Assembly: GCF_036711975.1 (NCBI RefSeq)
Contig: NC_091968.1
Span: forward strand, 9,920,001-9,984,000
Length of the DNA: 64,000 bases
Reading direction: 5' to 3'
DNA from: Onthophagus taurus
Lineage: Eukaryota; Arthropoda; Insecta; Coleoptera; Scarabaeidae
A model generated the notes under the pieces. It saw only the letters and a list, made by a program, of their open reading frames with translations, had not been told where the DNA came from and ran no database searches. A program made the translations under genes and the position numbers. Of this stretch, positions 1-13,400 are shown piece after piece (positions within the stretch are counted from its first letter, which is position 1; every line of letters begins with the position of its first letter).

Positions 1-576
1 AAATATACCTATCATATACATAGACGAGACAAACTTTAATTTGTTCATATCGCGGACTCGGGGTCGTTCAAAAAAAGGGACTCGCTGCACAACAGTGTCT
101 GCAGGTTGCAGAGGGTCGAATATTCACCTAATAGGATGCATTGGAAACATGGGGCTAATTCATTCCGAAATACGTCAGGGCTCTTTCAAGAAGCCGGAAG
201 CAAATGAATTTGTGAGGCAATGCCTAAGAAGAGCGCAAGGCCTTTACCAAACTGGAGTTGCATTAGTTATTGATAATGCTCCATGCCACTCTACTATTGA
301 AGAGGTTTTTGCAGAAAATGAATTTGAACAGCACACACTTTTACGACTAAGTCCGTACAGCCTATGTTTAATCCTATTGAATAAGCGTGGTCTGCATTAA
401 AAGCAGGAGTAAAAGCAGATATGGCTGTACAGCTAAATAACATCTTGGCTGGTGCTGACCGGGATCATCTGACTCAAACAGAATATCGAATGCAGAAATT
501 AGAGAACACCGTTCATAATAATATGGACAAGATTACTGTTGCCAATTGCGCAATGTTTATTGCCCACATCCCATGA
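1..576 (+). pseudogene. Tc1/mariner (IS630-like) DDE transposase fragment, 5' end outside window
   Basis: C-terminal half of a DDE transposase that would cut and paste its own element. The first catalytic Asp lies in an IDETNFN motif near base 23 and the second in VIDNAPCH near 270. The third motif is recognisable around 370 (NPIE), but a frameshift and a TAA near 380 separate it from the rest. After the shift the reading continues to a TGA at 574-576. The window starts inside the gene, so the N-terminal DNA-binding domain is not visible. Dead copy by the frameshift and stop. Family call from the spacing of the D, D and E motifs. Confidence 0.75.
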
Positions 577-719
577 TTTATCCCTTCTGCATTGAATATG
601 CAAGATATAAATTTTTAAAAGTGTTATTTAAAACATAACGTTACCTACTTTCTTAAGTAATATAATTGTTATCTACTGTGTTTGTAAGTCAATAAAATGT
701 TTTTGCCCATTTCATTTTA

Positions 720-1020
720 TTTAATGCTGATATATGCTGATATAATTTTATTTCCATGTCAATTTAAAATTCATAAGTGCCAATATGATATGGACTAATG
801 TCATTTTGATTTTGTTTAATGCCGATTTGCTTTTGATTAGTGCTAAATTTGTTGATTAATGCCAATATGATATTGTTTATTGCCAATTTGATATTGACTA
901 ATGCCATTTTAATTTTGATTATTGTCAAATTGATTTTGACTAATGCCAATTTGAAATTGACATTGCCAATATGATTTTGACTAATGTCATTTTGATTCTG
1001 ATTAGTGCCAATTTGTGCTT
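720..1020. repeat. about 21-bp AT-rich minisatellite
   Basis: Roughly 14 degenerate tandem copies of a unit close to TAATGCCAATTTGATTTTGA. Copies drift by substitutions (ATGTC, GTGCC, ATTGCC) and small indels. An open reading frame on the minus strand here is only the repeat read as codons. Confidence 0.8.
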
Positions 1021-2304
1021 GAAAAGGTAATAGAGTTGTAGATATGGTTATGTTGAACTAGATTTAAAGTATCAACAAAGTTCTTCAGAAGGAAAGATTT
1101 GCGAACGAGGCTATTCTCGAACATCACAAAACGGAAGCAGTTAAAGTCGCCACAAATTATAAAGTTACAAAGTTTTTCCCAATCAAGCTGATACTAAGCG
1201 AATCAAGAAACAGTTCCAAATCATCCAGCGGAACATCTGGAGGTATGTATAGTGTAATAATAAATATGTTGATCGAGAAATTGACACATTTACCAACAAC
1301 TACATCAATTAGCGGGGCAAGATTTAAAATTTCGGACCCATCACAGTTGAACAATTTGATTTACTGACTGCAGGCTATAAGAACGCCACCCACTCTTCTA
1401 TCCACAAGACGGTGATAACGATCATTTCTAATTACATTAAATGTAGTAGGCAGCAACTCAGAGTTGATATCTGGAGATAGCCATGTTTCGGTAAGCAAAA
1501 TTATATCAAAATCGGCAGAATTTGTAGCGGTGTGTAATTGGTGAGTTTTTGTTTGTAATCCTTGCACATTTTAATAAAATAAACGAAGTGTGTGAGTCTT
1601 CCTGTTGGATCCTGTTAGTTTCCCCGTTGAATAGTTCGGTCATTGTCAGATGATACAATTCTGGGTGACCCATTCATATATTTAATTCTTATGTTCACCT
1701 TGCCGGCGGCAATGCGGGTATCAAGCTGTGTTTTGCGAGATTTGTAGAAAGAATTTTGCAACGGTGTTTTGTCTGTTGTTAGAACAGCAGCTTTGAACTT
1801 ATCAGATTTTAATAATGACTTAATGTTCCTAGGAACATTGTGAACTACATCAGAGGAGGAAAAAGATTTGCAATAGGCGCTTACGATTCAAGATCGCCAG
1901 ATCAAATTTACCCAATCGCTTTACAGTAAAATCAGGTGTCTGGATTTTCAAATAGTTAAGTATCTCATTTATAGATCTAACATCATCATTTTGCTGGTCA
2001 ACTTTACTACCAGCCGGAAGCTCAGGCAAGTTGAATGCTACTAGATTATTCTCACGTTTTTCCCGGTCCCCGCAGCCGGTCCCGCAATGACGGTGGAGGC
2101 GACAGAAGAACGTTTAGTTCTAAGGATTTCCAGATTCTTTTGCAGAGTTACAACAAGGCATGTTAATTCGTGTAACTTTTTTAGTTGTTACTTCAGATCA
2201 GCGTGACCACTGCATGAAATATGAATACAAGTACGACATAGGTCGCAAGAAATCTCAATTGTAAGATTTAGGTCTCCCAAAGATACCCCACAATTAGTAC
2301 TCAT
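1021..2304 (-). pseudogene. Non-LTR retrotransposon fragment: ORF1 (zinc-finger) and start of endonuclease
   Basis: Read on the minus strand. From 2304 a degraded ORF1 starts with a Cys-rich segment (CDLCRTC, then HISC) like the PHD/zinc-knuckle domain found in ORF1 of many insect LINEs, followed by a leucine-rich coiled-coil-like stretch with stops. ORF2 starts near 1567 with the apurinic-type endonuclease: ILLTETWL, then VGGVLIA, then LYIPP, and after a frameshift the CGDFN motif near 1135. The copy stops near 1030, so reverse transcriptase is missing. Domain order and motifs fit a Jockey/CR1-like LINE; the clade is uncertain. Confidence 0.65.
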
Positions 2305-2582
2305 AATCACACAAAGTGGGATAAGGATAGGTAGTACGCTTTCACGCTGGCGAGCCGATACCAGCTACTTAAACAGACAAGGGAATAGGTAAGGGTGAAA
2401 AAGAACAAAGGAAGAGGAAGAAAAAGAAAAAAAAAAGTATAAAACTTAGATAAATCCAAACTAGAACCAACAAACGCGAGGATTTTGATTTGCCTTGTGC
2501 ATAAGATGATAGAAAAATAGAGAACTCACGTTCAAGCAATCTCACATCTCCAGACGTAAGGTTTGAAAACATGTTTTAAACA

Positions 2583-3039
2583 AATATTACGGGAAGAAAG
2601 AATACGTTTTATCAGAACGAGTAACATTTGCGATGTGTATGAGAAAGAAAACGGAAACAGTAACTCAATTAACAACTAGACTTCGTAGTTTGGCAGGAAA
2701 TTGCGAATTTGGTGCAAATTTAAACGAACGTCTGCGTGACCAACTCGTAATCGCAATTAATAACTCTGCGTGGCACCAAGAGATCATTCGGGAACATCAC
2801 TTGGATTTATTATTAACTTTGTAACTTTGTCAGAAGTTGAAGCTACAGCCGTGAAGTTTGAACATGCAAGTATTCATTTGCAAAAATTAACATCACTTAA
2901 CTTCAACAAATATACTGGCTTAAAATTTTCGTCAACGATATTTTTCATTAGAACAAACAAACGATTAAAATTTGAAAACAATAGAACAAAAACTAAAAAG
3001 TTTTTTTTCAATAATGAGTTGCTCCGCCACGATTTGTAA
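2583..3039 (+). pseudogene. Ty3/gypsy Gag fragment
   Basis: The frame through 2633-2824 reads ERVTFAMCMRKKTETVTQL, then RLRSLAGNCEFG, then LRDQLVIAI, the conserved core of insect gypsy Gag (retrotrans_gag). A frameshift near 2815 moves the continuation (EVEATAVKFEHA) into another frame. No zinc knuckle, protease or polymerase follows, and no LTR was seen beside it. An isolated, dead fragment. Confidence 0.6.
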
Positions 3040-3044
3040 TGCAC

Positions 3045-3780
3045 TTATTTAGACGGCATGCTATCAATCAAGTGATCTATAGCTGATCTCATGCCATTCA
3101 TGTTCAATGGGCGAGCAAGCCATGGGAGGACGGCAATGTTACCTTCTTCCAAAAGACGTGTTGTAGCCCTAGCTGTATTAGGGAGTGCATTATACTGTTG
3201 GAAAATGGCATTTTCCAGCCCCTGAAGACATGGAAGTGCAACGAGTTCTAGCACATTGGCAATATAACGACCATGCTACCGGTGCATTTGTGCCATTGTG
3301 GGCCCACAAGTAAAATCGGGACTCGTCACTAAACACAATTCGCTCTTTCGTTACTCTATTCTAGCCTGCGTAGATGGTGAAGTGGTGTAAGAGGAAGACA
3401 TAAAAATGGACGTCATGAACGCAGCCCATAAGACCTTATCCGGCGATAAACAGATGACATTGACATTCTGGGTCCTACACCTCTCATCCAATCATATGCA
3501 ATCGATCGAGTTGTTGAAAATCTGTCTCTTGTGGCCAAAAGTCTTTAGCGACGTTCTTCGCGATCTGTAGTCCTGCGGGGACGTCCAGATCCAGGGCGAT
3601 GTTGTTGCACCCCTTCCTCGGACCATTTGGACCAACATCTCAATACTGTTATAACATTTCGGTTTACACGACAAACAATTTCTCTTAGCGAAAGTCTGGC
3701 CTTTCTCATGCCAATAATACGACCACGTTCAAATCATCAAGCTCAGACTGAGTGAAAAGTTGTGGGATGGCATAATCTGA
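3045..3780 (-). pseudogene. Tc1-like transposase, frameshifted
   Basis: Minus strand, N to C. SQSELDDLN and GMRKARLSLREIV (about 3770-3690) are a helix-turn-helix start. PGSGRPRRTTDRE (about 3600-3560) is the second HTH linker. Next come DRFSTTRSIAYDW (about 3525) and SDESRFYLWAHNG (about 3340), holding the first catalytic Asp. In the next block the second Asp is mutated: FQQYNALPNTA at about 3200, where active relatives have FQQDN. The third motif (normally SPDLNPIEH) is eroded to PLNMN near 3105. At least three frameshifts separate these blocks. Inactive. Confidence 0.75.
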
Positions 3781-3870
3781 AGGATCTTGGAAATCACAGT
3801 CATCGTCATTCACATCAGATTCACTACAGCTCATCTCACCTAGCATTGCTGAAGGCTGAGGGGCAGGCAC

Positions 3871-3921
3871 AGAGATATAGTATTTTTTTATTTGTAATAA
3901 ATAAAAAAATACTATATCTCT
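3871..3921. repeat. Perfect 23-bp palindrome with 5-nt loop
   Basis: Left arm 3871-3893 and right arm 3899-3921 are exact reverse complements, each beginning AGAGATATAG. The loop is GTAAT. It lies between the Tc1-like relic and the Cys-rich relic, and may be two abutting terminal inverted repeats or a tiny foldback element. Confidence 0.85.
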
Positions 3922-3929
3922 TTTCTTCT

Positions 3930-4292
3930 TAGACTTATAGCCATTAAAATCATAGTAGCAAAAATAATAGTTATCACTGATTTTTTAGTTCCCTCAACAC
4001 CATCAGAATGCCAAATTTGAATGATTTTTTTACTTGGTGACCACTTTCTGAGATTTTCTACACAAATATAACACACTTTGTGAGGTGCCCATGATTTGTC
4101 ATGGTCCTCAAGTTTCATACTGAAATAGGAGTAATACTTTCCTAACAAAATCTGTAATGTTCTGTGGTGTTTTTTAAGGACAAGTTCACCACAAATGTAA
4201 CAAAAATTGTTGGGAGAATTACGCCAACCATGACTAGAAGATATTTTATTATAATCAAAAGAAATAGGAAAACGCGCAATGCTGATTTTCAA
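3930..4292 (-). pseudogene. Fragment of a Cys-rich insect family of unknown function
   Basis: The minus-strand frame gives NFCYICGELVLKK, then WAPHKVCYICVENLRKW. After a frameshift near 4030 it continues as FKFGILMVLRELK. Two CxxC pairs plus this order recall a repeated, uncharacterised arthropod protein family with FCYVCGE and WAPHxxC blocks, usually present in many genomic copies. The frameshift and the missing C-terminus say it is a relic. Function unknown. The family resemblance is from memory and moderate. Confidence 0.45.
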
Positions 4293-4457
4293 CTTAAAAT
4301 TTGTGAGACATCAAAAAAAATTTGCGAAAAAACTAAGCGTGATTGGACATTTTTTGATTATTTTTCCCGGATTCAGCACCCAAAAATCAATAAAGATCGC
4401 CTTTCAGTTTCAAAAAAGTTATTTGTTCGCAGGCCTCTGTAATTTTAACAATTTTAT

Positions 4458-7400
4458 TTACCTATATCTCCGTGGGGGAGTTCCAAAAAGATAATCATCA
4501 GGTTCAATCATAACCTTTAAAGCCCCACCGGTTTTAGTAATTCTCATATTTTCGATATCTCTCCGTTCCCTATCAACACTCCACTGTGCCATTTTTCCAA
4601 ACCTCTCTGATAGTGTTAACCTTGTCGTTGCCACAATCGGAGATGTTGAAGACGTCGAACTTTCATCTGAAGATGAATCACCCCCAGGAGATCCAGGACG
4701 TTTCTTTACTTTTTCCTTCTTAATTTTTGTCAATAAAACCTTGAAAGAAAATAATTTTTATTTTTGTCACTTATTTATTTGTTAATTTTTTCTTACCGGT
4801 TCAGAAGAAATCTTTTCTTTTGGTTTAACCCTTACGGTACTTTTATTTCCACCTGGCGCGGGCGGTTTAACTCCTGTTAAATTAATAACTTCTCCGGTAC
4901 TATTCCTCGGTCTTGGAGGCGGGGGTCTCCTCCTAGGGTCCGTTGGTTTATCCGTCGAAGCAGCTCTCATAGGTCTCCTATTAGTAGGAGGCGGTGTCAT
5001 AGGACGAGGTACGCGTCGCGGAGGTGGTGACGGCGACGGCGAAGCGGGACGAGGACGCGATCGCGACGATTTTACGGAAGACGACGGCGGCGATCGGGTT
5101 TTTACCGGAACTTTTCCACGCGGGCGCGGAGCCGGCGACCTCGACCTAGATCTATGTGCGTGTCTATTATGATGTTTCGGTGAACAAACCGAACAGGAAT
5201 CATCCGAACAGCTACTAACTGAACTCGCAGAGGGTGATCTCCTACATTTATGAGTTGGAGGTGATCGTGGACGTCCAGGTCTTCTTGGTGGAGATGATCT
5301 TCGACCGGTAGATGTTCGCCCAATAGGTGATCGACGAGTTATTGGTGAACGCCGACTCATTGGAGATCTTCTCGGGGGTGATCTTGGTGATCGTCTACCA
5401 ATGGGGGAACGACGAGATGGGGGTGAACGAGGAGAACGTGGGGATCGACGGGTTACCGGGGAGCGAGATCTTGTACGACGTGGAGATGGTGATGAGGAAC
5501 CATCCAAGTAAAGTGATTTGTAACCGCTATGTCTCCACCTTCAGTTATTTTTAAAAAGAAAATTTAAAATAATTATAAATTCCTCAAAAAATTTTTACTT
5601 TTCAATAATACATTAAAAAGTTGTGTTTTATTTCTTTTTAATTTGTGATACCTGTTTGGATCTTTTGCTTCCACTTCTAACAATTTTTTATCCCAAAATG
5701 TTGATGAATTCGGTGAAGCTCGAGCTTTTTTCATCACACTGTCAATTTCCCTTCGACGACCAGCCGGTAAACTTGGATCTAAAGACACAAAAAATATAAA
5801 AAAGATTTTATATTATTAATAATTTTATTTTTAGAGATTATAATTTTATAATGTATACAGTTAATAAAACCGCTAATAGATGGTGTCATATATGGTTATG
5901 CCCAAGGTCTATAGAACATAAGGTTACCTAATTCCCTATGCCTCTGTAGTATCGATTATTACCCCGCAGATTGACGTCACTAGTTCGATACAGTCAGAGT
6001 AAAAGATAGCCTATACGTGCCTATACTGTGGTACAATCTTTATAATATATTTAAACCTCGCATCGTGTTGTGTTGTTCATAGAACCAGATACGTCACTGA
6101 CCCACCTTGCCCCTCAGAGGAGGAGAATCGGTATTGGGTAACCTTATGTTCTATAGACCTTGGGTTATGCCTAGTTACGCCATCCAGATGTAAGAGACAG
6201 AAGAACGATAACTGTCATTAGTTAAGATTATGTTAGCAATAGAGTTCAGGCATAGTTATAAGAAGTTTTTTGTAATTCGCGACGGTAATGAAAGCTGTTA
6301 CAGTACTCAAATGGGTGCTGTAATGAGACTCCTTACAGCATCCGATGCTGTAATGAGATTTTAGTAACATTTTATGGAACCAGTTTAAGTGGTGACATTG
6401 GGTCATTAATTTTTCTAGTTGTCAATGTGACAATTTTTGTCTATAGATGATTATCTATGGATTAAACACGTTCTTAGCATCGAATACAAGATCTACAATG
6501 ATGAGGACATTGAAGTCTGAGCAATTTCTCTTATTTTCGGAGGTGCACATGAAACATTTTTTTTCAGGTGAATACATTTTGTGTTTTGATAATTTCTAAT
6601 TGTCAATTCTAATGTCTATTTTCAAGTGTTACGGTGTTACCAACTGCTACATACCTATTTCCCTGCATTGTCAAAATTTATTTTATTTTTGATAAAAAAA
6701 AAGATAAAAACGCAAATTACAAAAAATAGCATAAAAAACACGTTTCATAAGACTTAAGAACTCGTGACTTCGCCACTCGTTTTTCAAGTTGACTTGGTGC
6801 ATTTCAAGCGTGTCTTACGAAACTTGTTTTTTAATGTACTATTATAAGTTACTTTTTAATAAACGATTTTAAAGTAAAGTGACTTAGGCCCACTTTTACC
6901 ACCTCTAGTTAAAGTGGTTGTCAATTTAGTTGTTAGCGCAAAAATCAGCTTTTACCACCATATTTACCTTGTTGATAGCGTTAACTAATAGTTATTTTCC
7001 GTCTATCCGTAACTATCGGTTTGGGGGTCGGGTTAAATATTTACCTCATTGATAAACTTGGTTGAAGATATTTTTAACCAGATGGCGTAACATAAATCTA
7101 ACCTAAAATCATAATAAACGCTTACGTTCGCTCAAAACTCCATAATAGTGATTAAAACGGTGTTATTGTCGTGTTATAACAGTGTTACACAACGATAGAA
7201 TAAAAAATCATGGATTTCGAAAGGTTTGAAATTGATGAGCAAGAAATCTTGGAGAAAATTAATTATCTATTTCCCATTCGGGGTGGACGCGTAATAAAAG
7301 ACATTAGACCACCATCAAACTGATGAATTTATTAAAAGATTTCAATTATCAAAGGAATGTGTGTTTTCACCACATTTTAGCACAAATTGATAATGACATC

Positions 7401-10400
7401 AAACCACGAACGAGGAAGTATTATATATGTATAACACATAGTTTTTATCAGTAGAGGCATGAATAATTAATTTTTTTTAGAAATTCTGCAATCCCTGTGG
7501 AATCAGCAAATCATTAGCTTCAGGTCAATAATAGAAGATTAGTAGTTATCAATTATTTTCGGAACTTATAAAAATAAACTTTATAATTATTAAAAATAAT
7601 AAAAGAAAACGTTATTTACAATAAAAAAAAGTATTTAAAAAATAGATTAACTGTCTTTTTCTTTTCTTAATTTTTTTATCTCCACTTCTTTTTTCAATTT
7701 TATCACTTCCATCTCTTTCCTTCTCATTTTCTAACATTAATGTTGTTAACTCTAATCTTTTCTTTAATAACTCATTATAGGTATCATGCACACCTTTATT
7801 GGACACTACACCATATAAAGCAGATCAATTTTTTATAAATACATAGTAGGTTAGTTAGTATTTTGATTGTACTTTTACAATCACTCCGCCAGTCCAAAAT
7901 GCACACCAAACAATTACTCGCGGGGGATGTATTGGTTGATTGAGTACCACACGATGATTTTCAACACCCCAAATTCGACAGTTTTGTTTATTTACGTATC
8001 CGTCGAGTTGAAAATGTGCCTCATCTGAAAAAATTATTTTCTTCGAAAAGTCCGCATTAATTTGAGAGAAAAAGAAAAAAAAAAGTAAATATCACATATG
8101 GGCAAGATATGTATATACAGATACAAGGTTAGACCGCACATCAATGCATGACCACAAACCAAATAACATTATAAATCTGATAAAGAAATTACCACCTTTC
8201 AAATGTCTCTCAATCTTTCAAATACCCATCTTTTAAAACTAGACATACGTAATTGTCGGATCGACATAAATGAAACAATGACGTTCTATATTTAGGTGGT
8301 ATGATTGTAAGACAAAAGCTGGTTGGATATCTTCCATCATTTGACTTAAATTTTGTCATAGAGGTATCGTGGGATCCGTGTCGTGATAATTTGTGAAACA
8401 ATAACAAAGTAAGCAGTTCACGTCTAGAACTCATTTTTAACCAGTTCACATCCTTCAGCCTGTACGATACTCGGTCATACTTCCTGATACCAAAGATGTA
8501 ACGAAGCATCACATAATTGTTTTTTGATATTATATGACAAATAAGCTCTATGAGGATATAATTGCCTAAGATAGAAATAAGCTTTCTTTATATAATCATT
8601 AATCTGCCCATAATATCTAAAGCTATTATCAAGTATTAGACCCAAGCACTTCACATTATCCACTATCCGCTGCAAAGGTATATTTCCCAATTTTAGATCA
8701 ATATTAACCTGAACACTCTCTACAGAACTTCCAAAGCATATCCACATGACAGGGTTAATCTTCAATTGATGGAAATTAGCAATCTTATGGACAATTTGTA
8801 AATCTCTATTTAAATTTGTCTCCACATCATGACTATGGCCACGACGAAATGATTGGTATATTTGAATATCATCAGCATATATATTAATATTAGAAGAGGA
8901 CAAGTTGGCAGCGAAACTAGAAGTAAAGAGTGCAAAAAGAAGCGGTCACAGGACGGAACCCTGCGGAATACCTGAACTAACAATAACTTCTTGCGATTCC
9001 CGATCACCAACTCTTACCTTTTGTGTTCTACCTGGTAAGTAGTTTAGTATTAGTGCCACGGCACCACGACCCAGTCCCAACAACCCTATTATACGACAGA
9101 GCAATGTATGATCAATGGTGTCAAATGCCTTAGAAAAATCCAGGAGTACCACTGGTGTAAGCATACCTTTGTCAGCTGCACCCAAAACATCATCAGTGAG
9201 TCTTAGCATAGCTGTAGTGCAACTATGATCAGCACGAAAATCAGATTGCTGAACTGGTAACAAGTTGTTCTGTTCAATATAAGGGATTAATTGATTTTTC
9301 AGTACTTTTTCCAAGATTTTAGACATAGTTGGCAAAATACTGATTGGACGCAAGTCTCATAATCAACTGGATTTTTTTTCTTTGGTAATGGAAGCATAAC
9401 AGCCCGTTTCCATTGATCAGGAAAAAGATTTTCAACCAAACAAGAATTTAAAATGTGTCAAATACGACAAAATAACAGGGCAACACATCCGAAGCATACT
9501 AATACCAACCAAGTCAGTCCGAATTGAAGAAGAGCTTATCACTGAAACAACTTCCATAACCTCAGCCGTGGTAACCGTACGAAATGAAAATAGATTGGAA
9601 GTGAAAGCTGCAAACTCTTTATAGCAATCATCAGTCTCGCCTAACGTAATATCGTCAAGGATATCTTGAACGCTATGAACAAAAAAACTATTTATGTCAT
9701 CAGAATTTCAAACCACCCCATCTCTGCTTAGAATCGCGTTTGGTCGAAATGTATTTAAAATAAGCTCTCTTTTCATTTTTAATAGCATTCGTACTAAAGT
9801 TTCGCAAGTCGTTGTAATAGTTCCAATGTGAGGTATTGCCTGTCCTTCTGAATTTTGACTTTGCTCTGTCTCTTAGGCGCATCATAAACTTAATATTATC
9901 CGTTAGCCAAGAAGCACTAGGCTTTGTGAACTTGCATAAACGTCAAAAATATTAATTATTTGTTGAGTAAAAAAACAAACTTTGTCATTTATATCCTGCA
10001 TATAAAATATTTTGTTGAAGGCTATATTACTTAAGTCAGATTTGAATGATAATTGATCAATATACTTTAGTGATCTGACCAGTTTATATGCAGGCTCTGT
10101 TATTGGCTTGCTCAGCTTACAGTCACAGTACACTAAATCGTGATCAGAAAAACCACAAGGCAACACACCACTGCAATCTATCATAGACACGTCATACGTA
10201 AAAATAAGATCTAAAAGTGTCGACGTATTCATTGTGACTCTGGTAGGAGCATTAATCAGCTGAAAGCCATCCAAAGAGTCAAAAAAAGACAAGATATAAT
10301 CTGTATCTTTACTCTGAGAATTTAGCAGATTAAAATCTCCACAACACAATACTCTGTCTGTCGACATCAATATGCCTGACAACGAATTTTCCAATTCATC

Positions 10401-13400
10401 CAAGAAATTTTTATAATGCTCAGAAGGGGGTTTATACACACAACCCAGGCATATGATATCCGACCCATTAGACACTCTCAACCAGAGTTGTTGAAATTTA
10501 ATAGAACTTTCAATGACCGAGCAATCATTTATACAAGGCACCAATAAACTTTGAGTTTAAATTTGAAGAACCGATTGATGAAAACATGAAGCTAAAAATA
10601 TGTGTAACAGGCTTTGAAAATAAAGACAAAACCGATAGTGTGACTAACAGGATATAGAAATTAGAAATGAGACGAGAACAAGATCGGGAAGAACTGTCAA
10701 GAAACCTGAATATTTGAAAGATTTTTGTTATAGTATAAGATATGTGACCCAATATACCACACGCCATATTGTTCGATCTCATGTAGTCATGAAAAGCAAC
10801 ACGTTAGAATAAAAGCTTTATAACTATTTATAGTGGTTGATTCTATCAATAAAGAATAAACAACACGTTGAAACATGGTGTCAGGTGTATGTAGTTACCC
10901 ATAATGGTACGGAAGCATACACAAATTTGTAGAAAAATTAAAATATAGAAAGCCGGTGTACCCTAACCTAAAAAAATTGGTAACCGACCACGAATTTGTG
11001 CTGATTCATCGTATATGTATATTGAATCAAAGGTAAGCGAGTAGATTTGTATTGCATGCTCAGGTACATGATGGACGAGGCTATGTTAGAGTTGATAAAA
11101 CAACAGAGTGAAACATTGAGAATTATGGCAGAAAAAGTTCAAGGGCAATCCAAAATTAATACGGGTGGAATTCCGTTACCTGCACCGTTTAATATAGATA
11201 AAGGAGATTACCTAAGAATTTTGCATATTTCGTTAAAAGTTGGAACAACTACTGTGTGGCTAGCGGAATGAATGACTAGCGTGATTCCGATAAAAAGAGG
11301 AAAGTACATATGTTACTTACAGCTATTGGTGAAAGAGCCATGGTGAAGTACAATCATTGTCAAAGTGTTATAACAGCTATTAGAAAGATCCTTAGTGGAA
11401 AAAAGAATGTAATATATGATAGAGCGATGTTCAATACTGCTAATCAAATGGATAATGAGACATTTGATGAATATCTTGTAAGATTACTTCTAAGACAACT
11501 ACAAATACGATCACACATATCAAAATGGTTTAATCTTTTAAGGGTAATCAAATTGTCATACCGTTTGATTTAAGACGAAAAATAATAAATATTCTTCACA
11601 CAAGTCATAGCGGAATAAACTCAACGATAAACACAGCCAGAAGAAATGTGTTTTGGCCTGGCGTGTCAGGAGAAATTCGTAATAAAATAAAAGAATGTTC
11701 GATATGTATAAAGTATTCATCATCTCAAACGAAACCGCCAATGCAGACACATGCAATCCGGAGTACGCATTTCAACATGTATCTTTAGACGAAGAAGAGA
11801 TATTTTCTGGTTACAGTGGATCATTATGTCGATTACTTCGAACTGGACATCTTAAAAAATGTATCAGCTGATGTAATGATTAATACCTGTAAAAAGAACT
11901 TCAGTAGACATGGTATACTGCAATGTTTATACAGCGATAATGCAACGAATTTTGTTAACAAAGATTTCCAAAATTTTGCAAAGCACTGGGATATTCAGCA
12001 CATAACATCTTCACCGCACTACCCGCAATCCAATGAAAAAGCGGAAGTCACAGTAAAAATTGCAAAAAAGCTTATACGAAAATCTAACGAAAATAATGAA
12101 GATTGCCACAGAAATGTGCCAAATAAAATTGGATCTAGCCCTGTGCAAAGAATATTCTCTAGACAAACTAGAACTCTAACACCTTGTGCCATAAAAAATT
12201 ACAAACCTGAAATAATAAAGAACGTACCTGACATAATAGAAAACAATAAACAAAACATAAAATATTATTATGATAAAGCATGCAAATCCTTGCCTGATTT
12301 ACAAATTGGACAGCCAATAGCTGCTCAGATAAATCCGGAAAGTAGCAAAACTTGGTCACCTGGATATATCAAAGAAAAATTGAGTGATAGTTCGTACGTT
12401 GTTGAAGTGAATGGCAATAAATATAGAAGAAGTTTAATACATATTAAACCGACATCACCTGTGAAGAGATCAGCGTTTGAACAGCAGGGCACAGGTTTTC
12501 CAGAGCAGCCAGAATCATCATCATCTTTAGTGCGTGAATCGAGAGAGATCAGTGAAGTGATGCCAGCTTCTACTGAGGGGAATGGAAAAAAGAATGAACT
12601 CATGAGTGAAAATGAAGAAAGAGTAGTGACGAATAAGACAATTGAGAAAGCTCGACCAACAAGACAGAAACGGTTTCCAAGTAAATGAGAGCCAAAATGA
12701 CGGCAAACCGCGGTACTTTGTAAATAGGGTTCGGAATAGCGATCGAAAATTGAAGAATAGCGAAATTGAATATGAAGAAGCTAAAAATGGAGAGGTAAAA
12801 TAATGAATTAAACGAAATTTGATAATAAATTTGTTGTATAAACGTAAAATAAATAAATAATTATTCATATAATATATTATATCAATAAGTCGTAGTGCAA
12901 ATGCTTAATAGGAGTACAAAATACTTATTTGTAATACGACTTATTAAAATGTGCTCTTAAAATACATAGGTTTTCTAATGTATTATAATTAAGTTTACAA
13001 CTTAATGATAATACATTACTCGTTTTCAAAGCAGCTAATTTCCTTTTTTACCAATGCTTCCAAAGTGAGAATCTGGCCTCTTGTATGATTTATCTATATG
13101 CTAAGCTGCTTCGTTTCATAGGTATTGCATTTTAAAGTTGAATGAAAAAAACTTTTGTTTGAAAAAGACGAAGTTTTTTTGGAAATTAGTGGAGCAGATG
13201 ATAATTTTTCTTTAATAGCCATATTTAATTTGTTTGCTAATGTTAATGACTCTTATTCACGTGATGTACTAGCTAAATATTTTTGTTCATGTGTAGTAGG
13301 TTTTCTTTATTTTCGTCCGTTAGTCTATTTAATAAATTTAGAATTTTTTGTGTTATATTCGTTTTGCTTAATAATGAAAAAAAGTTATTTTGTGTATTGT

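Larger units (their letters stand above)
8170..10560 (-). mobile_element. LINE (CR1/Jockey-like), degraded, minus strand
   Basis: Endonuclease (about 10544-9903), linker (9885-9700), reverse transcriptase (about 9356-8475) and C-terminal domain (to about 8210) follow in the normal order for one ORF2. Stops and frameshifts lie between them. The C-terminal block CMRYIFGIRKYDR is closely matched by the LINE fragment at 58430-59394, so both belong to one family. No ORF1 and no clear target-site duplication were found. Confidence 0.75.

Noticed and set aside
764..949. Minus-strand ORF with repeated MALV/INN segments
   Set aside because: Translation of the 21-bp minisatellite.
10545..10690. KICVTGFENKDK on the plus strand, slightly BRCT-like
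   Set aside because: Too short, followed by stops, and no second BRCT block or splice context.
10780..12860. LTRs for the gypsy element
   Set aside because: Compared sequence before Gag and after integrase and found no matching direct repeat.
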